From the NCBI GenBank assembly GCA_016214375.1, contig JACROQ010000137.1, positions 1 to 7,244 of the forward strand: a DNA stretch of 7,244 nucleotides. Reading direction: 5' to 3'. Of the stretch, positions 1-5,328 are shown one piece after another; position 1 is the stretch's first letter, and the number at the start of each line of letters is the position of its first letter. Under the pieces are notes generated by a model that searched no databases, was not told the origin of the DNA, and worked only from the letters and a program-made list of their open reading frames with translations. Origin of the DNA: Nitrospirota bacterium. GTDB taxonomy: Bacteria > Nitrospirota > 9FT-COMBO-42-15 > HDB-SIOI813. The translations under genes were made by a program, and so were the position numbers.

Positions 1-4
1 GTTT

Positions 5-66
5 ACCCTGAGCAAGATTCTTCGGTCGCTTCGCTCCCTCAGAATGACAAGCGAAGGGCTCAGGGT
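5..66. repeat. Composite inverted repeat upstream of uppP (dispersed repeat, copy A)
   Basis: Outer arms ACCCTGAGC (5-13) and GCTCAGGGT (58-66) are perfect complements. Nested inside are ATTCT (17-21) and AGAAT (41-45). The segment 17-48 (ATTCTTCG ... CTCAGAATGAC) matches copy C at 4278-4311 at both ends, with a variable centre. It fills most of the DNA upstream of uppP in this window; no clear promoter is visible there. Confidence 0.7.
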
Positions 67-100
67 GACAGTGAAGGATTTTTTACGAGTTCATTATGAT

Positions 101-105
101 AGGAG
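101..105 (+). promoter_or_regulatory. Ribosome binding site deciding the uppP start
   Basis: AGGAG with a five-base spacer to the ATG at 111. It lies within the codons that would be translated if the ATG at 96 were used, so it argues for the shorter protein beginning MIQAIILG. Confidence 0.75.
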
Positions 106-110
106 CCTCA

Positions 111-908
111 ATGATTCAGGCGATTATACTTGGCATCGTACAGGGGCTTACCGAGTTCCTTCCCATCAGCAGCACCGCCCATCTTATCCTCATCCCCTGG
201 TTATTGGGATGGCAGGACCCCGGGCTTGCCTTCGACGTTGTCCTCCACTTAGGGACACTCACCGGCATCATCGCCTTCTTCTGGCGGGATTTTTACAGGA
301 TGTTTTGCGGGATGGTATTTCGCAGCAAGAATACCATCCATGCACACAATGTGGACGGCAAAATAGGCTGGTACATTGTTATCGGTACAGTGCCTGCCGG
401 TCTGGCAGGGATGCTGTTTAAAGACAGGATAGAGACCGTGCTCAGAGCCCCTTCTATCATCGCCCTGACCCTTATCCTGTTTGCCCTCCTCCTGTGGTGG
501 GCAGAGGAGAGGGGGAGGAAGAAGAGAGACCTCGCACAGATGAACATCCTGGACACTATTATTATAGGCTTTGCCCAGGCCCTTGCCCTGATTCCAGGTG
601 TCTCCCGTTCCGGGATCACCATTACCGCAGGGCTGTTCAGAGACCTTGAGCGGGCGACCGCCGCGCGCTTTGCCTTTCTGCTAAGCACCCCGATCATCCT
701 GGCCGGGGGACTCCTAAGTTTCTTAGATGTCTATAAGATAGGATTTTCTCAGGGGATGCTCTGGCCATCCTTCGGGGGGTTCATCGCCTCTGCGGTATCA
801 GGCTTTCTGGCCATCAAATATCTCGTGATCTTTCTGAGCAGGCAAAAGGTCAATGTATTCGTCTACTACAGGATATTGCTGGGGATCTTTATCTTAGCAG
901 GCTACTGA
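111..908 (+). CDS. uppP: Undecaprenyl-diphosphatase (UppP/BacA family)
   Basis: An integral membrane enzyme that dephosphorylates undecaprenyl diphosphate to the monophosphate, regenerating the lipid carrier for peptidoglycan and other surface polymers; over-expression of the family gives bacitracin resistance. The 265-residue product has the usual family length and many hydrophobic segments. Visible family motifs are the QxxxE active-site motif (Q11, E15) followed by the FLPISSTAHL signature with H24, and the PGVSRSG motif at 162-168 (S165, R166), plus R186 in ARFAFLL. I chose the ATG at 111 because AGGAG at 101-105 precedes it by five bases. An in-frame ATG at 96 would add five residues (MIGAS) but has no ribosome site and would itself contain the Shine-Dalgarno sequence. 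The gene stands alone on the plus strand, convergent with the PilZ gene. Its stop codon lies inside the left arm of an inverted repeat. Identification is secure. Confidence 0.96.
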   Translation: MIQAIILGIVQGLTEFLPISSTAHLILIPWLLGWQDPGLAFDVVLHLGTLTGIIAFFWRDFYRMFCGMVFRSKNTIHAHNVDGKIGWYIVIGTVPAGLAGMLFKDRIETVLRAPSIIALTLILFALLLWWAEERGRKKRDLAQMNILDTIIIGFAQALALIPGVSRSGITITAGLFRDLERATAARFAFLLSTPIILAGGLLSFLDVYKIGFSQGMLWPSFGGFIASAVSGFLAIKYLVIFLSRQKVNVFVYYRILLGIFILAGY

Positions 909-1067
909 AAAAGTCTTTCTGCCTGTCATCCTGACCCTGAACGAAGTGAAGGGGAAGGATCTGATTCCTAAGGGAAACAAAGGGTTATCAGATTCTTCGT
1001 CGCCTTCGGCTCCTCAGACGCCGTCCTGAATGGAGTGAAGGAAGACAGCTTGGCAGACTTTTTCAGT
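904..1067. repeat. Inverted-repeat-bounded element in the uppP-pilZ convergent spacer
   Basis: Perfect 13-base terminal inverted repeats ACTGAAAAAGTCT (904-916) and AGACTTTTTCAGT (1055-1067) enclose the whole convergent gap; similarity resumes with CTGTC (923-927) and GACAG (1044-1048). A smaller pair, ATCTGAT (959-965) and ATCAGAT (988-994), lies at the centre. The right half (992-1018) resembles the ATTCTTCG...CTCAGA family and the left half (934-950) the related CCCTGAACGAAGTGAAG type. There is no open frame inside. It resembles a degenerate miniature element or a composite intergenic repeat, and as RNA could fold from either strand. Confidence 0.65.
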
Positions 1068-1073
1068 GGCCTG

Positions 1074-1364
1074 TTATGGGTTCAGTGACATGAATCTTAT
1101 CCCGGCGGCATAAACAGAACCGCACCGTGAACACCAGACAATCGTTCCCGGCTGGTCCTCGTATCTCCTCTCCCCCTCGATGTCTCTATGCGTAAAAGTA
1201 ATCAACACCCTTGTGCCCGCCTTGAGCGGCTTGTGGGCATAGATCCCAATCCCGCCTTTGCTGATGTTTGTCAGATAGACCTCATGGCCTTTTTTCTCCT
1301 GATCTACCGTGAGAAAGCCCATCCCGACAATCGTCAGTCGTCTGATCTTTCGTTTACTCTTCAT
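1074..1364 (-). CDS. Single-domain PilZ protein, probable c-di-GMP receptor
   Basis: A 96-residue protein consisting of one PilZ domain. PilZ domains bind cyclic di-GMP through an N-terminal RxxxR motif and a (D/N)xSxxG motif. Both are present: R5 to R9 (RKIRR) and N33-I-S35-K-G-G38, followed by the expected beta strands and the late G-T-I-V-W ... GIRF pattern (73-91). A stand-alone PilZ domain usually acts as a small cytoplasmic adaptor that passes the second-messenger signal to a partner; the partner cannot be told from this window. A CxxC pair (C78, C81) sits in the strand after the IVW motif, which is not part of the PilZ consensus and might bind metal or be redox-active (inference). The ATG overlaps the argB stop as ATGA, so translation is probably coupled to argB. 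An internal Met15 start would delete the RxxxR motif. It is the last gene of the minus-strand run. Confidence 0.88.
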   Translation of the reverse strand: MKSKRKIRRLTIVGMGFLTVDQEKKGHEVYLTNISKGGIGIYAHKPLKAGTRVLITFTHRDIEGERRYEDQPGTIVWCSRCGSVYAAGIRFMSLNP

Positions 1365-2224
1365 GCCACAATCTCAGTCCCTATCCCCTTCTTGGTAAAT
1401 ATCTCGAGGAGTATTGAATGAGTGATCCTCCCATCAATGATGTGCGTCTTCTTCACACCCCCGTCAATCGCCGACAGGCAGGCCTTAACCTTGGGCAGCA
1501 TCCCTGCTGTGATGACGCCGTTCTTGATAAGCCGCAGCGCCTCTTTCCGGTTCAAGGTAGACAGGAGCTTTTTGTTCTTGTCCAGGATCCCCTCCACATC
1601 CGTCAGGAAGATCAGCTTCTCCGCCTTCAGGGTTGCGGCTATGGCCCCTGCCGCCGTATCGGCATTGATGTTATATGTCCTCCCCTTCCCGTCCACCCCT
1701 ATCGGGGCAATCACAGGAATGAACCTGCTTTCTTCCAGGGAGCGAATGATCTGGGGGGATATGGACTCCACCTCTCCTACAAGCCCCCGGTCAATCCTAT
1801 GGCCCTTCCGCGGCATTCTGAGCTTCCTTGCCTGTATCAGTCCCCCATCCTTCCCGGTAAGGCCGACGGCCTTTCCTCCGTGCTGATTGATCCTGTTTAC
1901 AATCTCCTTATTGATCTTCCCTCCGAGCACCATCTCGACAATATCCATGGTCTCGCCGTCGGTGATCCGGATCCCCTCGATGAACACGGGTTTCTTCCCC
2001 ATCTTGTTCATGACCTCTGTGATCTGCGGCCCGCCTCCGTGGACTACCACGGGGTTCATCCCGATGTACTTGGTCAGCACCACGTCTTCAGCAAACATCT
2101 CTTTGAGTTTTTCATCCATCATGGCATTGCCGCCGAATTTGATGACAATGGTCTTCCCATAGAGGTTTCGTATAAAGGGGAGCGCCTCCACAAGGATATG
2201 TGCCTTTTCAATGTTACGCCGCAA
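1361..2224 (-). CDS. argB: Acetylglutamate kinase (arginine biosynthesis)
   Basis: Phosphorylates N-acetyl-L-glutamate with ATP, the second step of arginine synthesis, in the cytoplasm. The 287-residue protein has the amino acid kinase fold hallmarks in order: KFGGNAM at 29-35, the HGGGPQI glycine loop at 62-68, the substrate-binding GIRITD near 84-89, GLTGKDGG near 121-128, YNINADT at 184-190, LTDVEGIL at 207-214 and GMLPKV at 241-246. An N-terminal helix of about 22 residues precedes the first strand, as in the hexameric, arginine-feedback-inhibited forms, so inhibition by arginine is likely (inference). The start is TTG: an in-frame TAA lies immediately upstream, the next Met (35) would remove KFGG, and AAAGGAG sits nine bases before the TTG. 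It lies 58 bases after hslU and overlaps the PilZ gene by four bases. No other arginine genes are in the window. Confidence 0.96.
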   Translation of the reverse strand: MRRNIEKAHILVEALPFIRNLYGKTIVIKFGGNAMMDEKLKEMFAEDVVLTKYIGMNPVVVHGGGPQITEVMNKMGKKPVFIEGIRITDGETMDIVEMVLGGKINKEIVNRINQHGGKAVGLTGKDGGLIQARKLRMPRKGHRIDRGLVGEVESISPQIIRSLEESRFIPVIAPIGVDGKGRTYNINADTAAGAIAATLKAEKLIFLTDVEGILDKNKKLLSTLNRKEALRLIKNGVITAGMLPKVKACLSAIDGGVKKTHIIDGRITHSILLEIFTKKGIGTEIVA

Positions 2225-2233
2225 TTAAGTCAT

Positions 2234-2249
2234 CTCCTTTATATAAAGG
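2234..2249 (-). promoter_or_regulatory. argB ribosome site inside a small palindrome
   Basis: On the minus strand AAAGGAG (2240 down to 2234) lies nine bases before the TTG start of argB. The perfect 14-base palindrome CCTTTATATAAAGG (2236-2249) contains the AAAGG of this site, so a short hairpin could hide it. The stem is only five to six pairs and AT-rich, so any effect would be weak. Between the site and the TTG lies ATG-ACT-TAA, a two-codon frame too close to the ribosome site to be a normal start. Confidence 0.6.
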
Positions 2250-2262
2250 GATCAAGGATTCC

Positions 2263-2283
2263 CACTTGACCACTTGACCCCTT
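2263..2283. repeat. TCAAGTGG short tandem repeat in hslU-argB spacer
   Basis: Two adjoining copies of CACTTGACC (plus strand), nine bases apart, ending in CCACTTGACCCCTT at 2270-2283. The same 14 bases occur in the hslV-hslU spacer at 3679-3692. The repeat begins directly at the hslU stop codon. Non-coding; function unknown. Confidence 0.75.
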
Positions 2284-3623
2284 CATAATATATACCTGCT
2301 CAGGTCCTGGTCCTTCACAATGCCCTCTAACCGTTCCCGCACGTACTTGGCATCTATGATAAATCTTTTCTCCGGGGAATCGGGGGCATCAAAAGAAATC
2401 TCATCCAGCAATTTCTCGAGAATGGTAAACAACCTCCTCGCTCCTATATTCTCCATCCGCTCATTGACCGCCACGGCTGTAGCGGCGATCTCCCGGATCG
2501 CATCCTCTGTGAATGTGAGTTCGACCCCTTCCGTACTCATCAAGGCAATGTATTGCTTGATCAGGGCGCCCCTGGGTTCTGTAAGGATACGGATAAAGTC
2601 CCTCTCCCCAAGAGAGTCCAACTCGACCCTGATAGGGAAACGGCCCTGAAGCTCCGGAATAAGATCCGAAGGCTTTGTCACATGAAATGCGCCTGCGGCA
2701 ATAAAGAGGATATGATCCGTCCGTACCGGACCATATTTTGTCGTCACGGTAGAACCCTCAACGATCGGCAGGAGGTCGCGCTGCACCCCCTCCCGTGACA
2801 CATCCGGGCCGGCGCCTCTCTCCCTGTTTGCGATCTTGTCTATCTCGTCGAGAAACACAATCCCTGACTCCTCGACCTTCGTGACCGCCTCCCTCACCAC
2901 ATCATCCATGTCTATCAACTTCTGGACCTCCTCCTCCGTCAGGATACCCAGCGCCTCTTTGACCTTAACCCTCCTCTTCTTGCTCTTGCCGGGGAAGAGG
3001 CCGCCCAGCATCTCTTTCAGGTTCATCTCCAGATCTTCCATCCCGACATTGGATATGACCCCGAAGGGGACGGACTTCTCTCTGACATCCAGCTCTATGA
3101 AACGGTCATCGAGCCTCCCTTCCCTGAGCTGAGCCCGGAGTTTCTCCCGCGTGGTATCTATGGTTGTGGTCTCTGTGGAAAAATCATGCGGCGGTCGTGG
3201 AGGGGGACTGGGCAGCATAATGTCGAGCATCCTCTCTTCCGCCTGGCGCCCCGCCTTTTCCTGTACTGTATGCGTCTTGTCTTCTTTAACGATATTGACG
3301 GCAAGCTGGGTCAGGTCCCGTATGATAGACTCGACATCCCTTCCCACATATCCAACCTCTGTAAACTTGGAGGCCTCTACCTTTATAAAAGGGGCCTGTG
3401 AGAGTCTGGCTAACCGCCGCGATATCTCGGTCTTACCCACGCCCGTAGGACCGATCATAATGATGTTCTTCGGGATGACCTCATCCCGGAGGTCCTCTGA
3501 AAGCCTCTGCCGGCGCCAGCGTGTCCTGAGCGCAATCGCAACAGCGCGCTTGGCCCTAGCCTGCCCGATGACATATTTATCGAGTTCTTCTACGATCTGT
3601 CTTGGCGTCAAAAAGTCACTCAC
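2283..3623 (-). CDS. hslU: HslU (ClpY), ATPase and unfoldase of the HslUV protease
   Basis: A AAA+ unfoldase that forms a hexameric ring, recognises and unfolds proteins using ATP, and feeds them into the HslV peptidase. The 446-residue length is typical. Visible elements: the N-terminal LTPRQIVEELDKYVIGQ signature, Walker A GPTGVGKT at 58-65, the pore loop GYVG at 91-94, the inserted I domain roughly 110-240 with a proline-rich stretch LPSPPPRPP at 137-145, Walker B with FLDEIDK at 257-263, sensor 1 near 305-314, sensor 2 arginine in GARRLFT (394-400), and the C-terminal DLSRYIL tail that docks into HslV pockets. The start is GTG at 3623: an in-frame TAG lies two codons upstream and AGGAG is six bases before it. 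It follows hslV by 79 bases, which carry a hairpin and repeats. Identification is secure. Confidence 0.98.
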   Translation of the reverse strand: MSDFLTPRQIVEELDKYVIGQARAKRAVAIALRTRWRRQRLSEDLRDEVIPKNIIMIGPTGVGKTEISRRLARLSQAPFIKVEASKFTEVGYVGRDVESIIRDLTQLAVNIVKEDKTHTVQEKAGRQAEERMLDIMLPSPPPRPPHDFSTETTTIDTTREKLRAQLREGRLDDRFIELDVREKSVPFGVISNVGMEDLEMNLKEMLGGLFPGKSKKRRVKVKEALGILTEEEVQKLIDMDDVVREAVTKVEESGIVFLDEIDKIANRERGAGPDVSREGVQRDLLPIVEGSTVTTKYGPVRTDHILFIAAGAFHVTKPSDLIPELQGRFPIRVELDSLGERDFIRILTEPRGALIKQYIALMSTEGVELTFTEDAIREIAATAVAVNERMENIGARRLFTILEKLLDEISFDAPDSPEKRFIIDAKYVRERLEGIVKDQDLSRYIL

Positions 3624-3629
3624 ATGCTA

Positions 3630-3634
3630 CTCCT
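3630..3634 (-). promoter_or_regulatory. Ribosome binding site for the GTG start of hslU
   Basis: AGGAG on the minus strand, six bases before GTG at 3623. An overlapping out-of-frame ATG (3625-3623) is followed directly by TGA, giving a start-stop minimal frame that overlaps the GTG start. Confidence 0.7.
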
Positions 3635-3636
3635 AC

Positions 3637-3701
3637 AAAGGGTTTGAGGTTTTTTTAGAATTTCACTTGACCCCTCGGCCACTTGACCCCTTGAACCCTT
3701 T
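3637..3701. repeat. Inverted repeat filling the hslV-hslU spacer
   Basis: Arms 3637-3649 (AAAGGGTTTGAGG) and 3689-3701 (CCTTGAACCCTTT) pair at 11 of 13 positions, with eight consecutive pairs at the base. One arm starts one base from the hslV stop codon and the other ends just before the hslU ribosome site, so an RNA hairpin would span nearly the whole spacer, with the TCAAGTGG repeats in its loop. No U-run follows it in the direction of transcription, so it is not an ordinary intrinsic terminator. Confidence 0.6.
3664..3692. repeat. TCAAGTGG repeats in hslV-hslU spacer
   Basis: Two copies of CACTTGACCCC (plus strand; 3664-3674 and 3680-3690) separated by five bases, with CCACTTGACCCCTT at 3679-3692 identical to 2270-2283 in the next spacer. 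A third degenerate unit, CTTGAACCC, follows. Non-coding; function unknown. Confidence 0.75.
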
Positions 3702-3702
3702 A

Positions 3703-4230
3703 TCACAGTTCTTCTATCGAGATCTCACTGTTGGTATAGATGCAGATCCCTGCTGTTATCTTCATGGCCTCTTCCGCAATCCCCTTTGCGTCCATTTCCG
3801 TATTCCGGATAAGGGCCCTTGCCGCCGCAAGGGCATAAGGACCGCCTGAACCTATCGCCATGATACCGTCTTCGGGCTCGATTATATCACCTGTGCCTGA
3901 GATAATTAAAGAGGAATTTCTATCCGCAACGCACATCAGCGCCTCAAGCCTCCTCAGGATCCTATCCGTCCTCCAGTCCTTGGCAAGCTCTACGGCGGCA
4001 CGCATCAGATTCCCATGATACTGCTCCAGTTTCTCCTCAAACCTCTCGAACAGCGTCAGGGCATCTGCGGCCCCGCCGGCAAACCCGGCGAGGATGGTGC
4101 CGTTATACATCCGCCGGACCTTTTTTGCATTCTGCTTCATGACCGTACTGCCTACGGTGACCTGTCCATCACCCGCTATAGCCACCTTGTCATGACGCCT
4201 GACACACAGAACCGTCGTGCTGCGAACCAT
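3703..4230 (-). CDS. hslV: HslV (ClpQ), threonine peptidase of the HslUV protease
   Basis: The proteasome-type peptidase partner of HslU; it forms a double ring of hexamers and cleaves with an N-terminal threonine. The 175-residue product begins MVRS-TTVLCVRR, so removal of four residues would expose the catalytic Thr. Numbered from that Thr, D17 (AGDGQ), K33 (NAKKVRR) and G45 (LAGFAGG) fall exactly at the known HslV positions, and the conserved AVELAKDWRTDR and IGSGGPYA blocks follow. I chose the ATG at 4230: AGGAGG lies four bases upstream and the short propeptide suits the family. A GTG at 4254 in the same frame would add eight residues that include the ribosome site itself. It is followed by hslU, its obligate partner, and preceded by a 171-base spacer holding a palindrome and tandem repeats, the longest gap in the minus-strand run and a possible place for an internal promoter. 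Confidence 0.97.
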   Translation of the reverse strand: MVRSTTVLCVRRHDKVAIAGDGQVTVGSTVMKQNAKKVRRMYNGTILAGFAGGAADALTLFERFEEKLEQYHGNLMRAAVELAKDWRTDRILRRLEALMCVADRNSSLIISGTGDIIEPEDGIMAIGSGGPYALAAARALIRNTEMDAKGIAEEAMKITAGICIYTNSEISIEEL

Positions 4231-4234
4231 CTCT

Positions 4235-4240
4235 CCTCCT
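4235..4240 (-). promoter_or_regulatory. Strong ribosome binding site deciding the hslV start
   Basis: AGGAGG on the minus strand with a four-base spacer to ATG at 4230; the strongest Shine-Dalgarno match in the window. It rules against the GTG at 4254. Confidence 0.8.
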
Positions 4241-4272
4241 TTTCTGATTTCCACTCGAAAATACCCTGCATC

Positions 4273-4313
4273 ATGTCATTCTTCGGTCTGCTTCGCAGAC
4301 CTCAGAATGACAT
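4273..4313. repeat. Near-perfect palindrome (dispersed repeat, copy C)
   Basis: A 41-base hairpin: outer arms ATGTCATTCT (4273-4282) and AGAATGACAT (4304-4313), a two-base internal mismatch, inner arms GGTCTGC (4285-4291) and GCAGACC (4295-4301), and a TTC loop. It belongs to the same ATTCTTCG...CTCAGAATGAC family as positions 17-48 and, less exactly, 992-1018. It lies between xerC and hslV, about 40 bases before the hslV start. No T-run follows on either strand, so it is not a classical terminator. Confidence 0.8.
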
Positions 4314-4357
4314 CAACCGGTTCCCCTGATTTCATGCTCCTTTGTGAGTCAGCGGCT

Positions 4358-4408
4358 ACTCATTGCCCACCACTCACCACTCACCACTCATTGCTCACCA
4401 CTCATTGC
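4358..4408. repeat. Heptad tandem repeat after (and into) the xerC end
   Basis: Read on the minus strand, GCAATGAGTGGTGA occurs and recurs directly, then two further GAGTGGT-type heptads, then another GCAATGAGTA. The unit is about seven bases (AGTGGTG) with interspersed GCAATG. The first unit includes the last xerC codon and its TGA. The rest is non-coding. It has none of the spacer structure of a CRISPR array. Confidence 0.8.
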
Positions 4409-5328
4409 TTCTTCTTCCCTCTCGGATGGGCCTTGTCATAGACCTCCATCAGCTTATCCATGCTGAGATGCGTGTACCGCTGCGTGGTGGAGAGGTTCGC
4501 ATGGCCAAGCATCTCCTGGACCGAACGGAGGTCGGCCCCGCCGTCAAGGATATGGGTGGCAAAAGAATGCCGGATCGAGTGCGGTGTGATGTCCCAAAAC
4601 CCGGCAAGCCTTTTATACCTCTCCACGATCCTATGAACGCTTCTTGTCGTGATCCTTCTTCCAAATTTATTTAGAAAAAGAGGAGCCCCTTCATTCCGCT
4701 TTCCAGCTTCCGCCTTCCTCATTCCGGATGCCACCTTCAGACATTCCCGGATCGCCTCAAGGGCCCTTACCCCGATCGGCACAATCCTCTCCTTCCGTCC
4801 TTTCCCCTTCACCCGGATCAGATGTTCTGTAAAGTTTATATCTCCGATGTCAAGGGCGACGACCTCTCCGATCCTGAGCCCGGAGGAATAGAAAGTCTCT
4901 AATATGGCCTTGTCCCTCGTCCTCAATGGCCCTTCATCAGAGAGCGTGCTCAACAGCCTCCCCATCTCATCCACCGATAAAAACCTGGGAAGGCGTCCCT
5001 CTTTCTTAGGGGTCGAGACCATCTTCCCCGGGTTATTGGTCATCTTCGACTCCCGGCAGAGGTAGTTAAAAAACGTCCTGAGCGCAGAGACCTTTCTTGC
5101 GAGGGATGCCTTGCTCGTCCCTTTCTCAGAGAGGCTCGACAGAAAGGCCCTGATGGGGATGTGGTCAATCGTGTGAAGGTCTTCTACAGAGAGCGCCTCC
5201 CTTTTCAGCGCCCTTTTGAGAAATTCTTCAAATTGGGACAGATCGGAGAGATAATTCCTCACAGTATGCGGGGACATGTTCCTCTCGGTAGAGAGATATT
5301 TTATGAAACCTTCAATTGCCTCTTCCAT
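4402..5328 (-). CDS. xerC: Tyrosine recombinase XerC
   Basis: A site-specific recombinase that, with XerD, resolves chromosome dimers at dif sites near the terminus. The 308-residue protein has an N-terminal SAM-like core-binding domain (about 1-90, with LSTERNMSPHTVRNY) and a C-terminal catalytic domain. All six catalytic residues are visible: R152 (SGLRIGE), K176 (KGKGRKER), H250 and R253 (HSIRHSFATH), H276 (LGHAN) and the nucleophile Y285 (QRYTHLS). About 15 charged residues at 198-213 (SGMRKAEAGKRNEG region) form a loop somewhat longer than usual. The ATG lies 28 bases inside the end of trmFO with only a weak GAGAA upstream, so translation probably depends on trmFO. Its final codons run into a heptad tandem repeat. 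The neighbourhood with topA, trmFO and hslVU matches codV of Bacillus; XerC rather than XerD is inferred from this context. Confidence 0.94.
   Translation of the reverse strand: MEEAIEGFIKYLSTERNMSPHTVRNYLSDLSQFEEFLKRALKREALSVEDLHTIDHIPIRAFLSSLSEKGTSKASLARKVSALRTFFNYLCRESKMTNNPGKMVSTPKKEGRLPRFLSVDEMGRLLSTLSDEGPLRTRDKAILETFYSSGLRIGEVVALDIGDINFTEHLIRVKGKGRKERIVPIGVRALEAIRECLKVASGMRKAEAGKRNEGAPLFLNKFGRRITTRSVHRIVERYKRLAGFWDITPHSIRHSFATHILDGGADLRSVQEMLGHANLSTTQRYTHLSMDKLMEVYDKAHPRGKKKQ

Noticed and set aside
95..100. TATGAT as a -10 promoter box for uppP
   Set aside because: It would start transcription at or beyond the ribosome site at 101-105, and no good -35 match was seen; it may be chance.
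96..110. Longer uppP from ATG at 96
   Set aside because: No ribosome site upstream, while AGGAG is placed correctly for the ATG at 111; the family N-terminus matches the shorter form.
44..421. 125-codon plus-strand frame at the left edge
   Set aside because: Out-of-frame overlap with uppP beginning in an intergenic repeat; the product shows no domain.
904..1067. Ordinary bidirectional intrinsic terminator between uppP and the PilZ gene
   Set aside because: The arms are about 140 bases apart and AT-rich, and the T-run is only five bases inside the stem; it does not have the compact GC stem plus U-tract form.
1418..2269. 283-codon plus-strand open frame opposite argB
   Set aside because: Antisense shadow of argB; composition is rich in His and Pro without domain features, and the minus strand encodes an intact, recognisable enzyme.
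3151..3849. 232-codon plus-strand open frame across hslU and hslV
   Set aside because: Spans two confirmed minus-strand genes and their spacer; no recognisable motifs and rich in Ser/Thr as expected of an antisense shadow.
4230..4254. Longer hslV from GTG at 4254 (adds MEIRKGGE)
   Set aside because: The added codons contain the AGGAGG ribosome site of the ATG at 4230, and the extra residues would lengthen the propeptide beyond what the family shows.
4276..4335. 19-codon minus-strand frame after AAAGGAG in the xerC-hslV spacer
   Set aside because: The ribosome-like site is only one base from the ATG, and most of the frame is the palindromic repeat, so translation is unlikely.
4358..4408. CRISPR-like repeats
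   Set aside because: Units are about seven bases and directly adjoining, with no unique spacers and no cas genes nearby.
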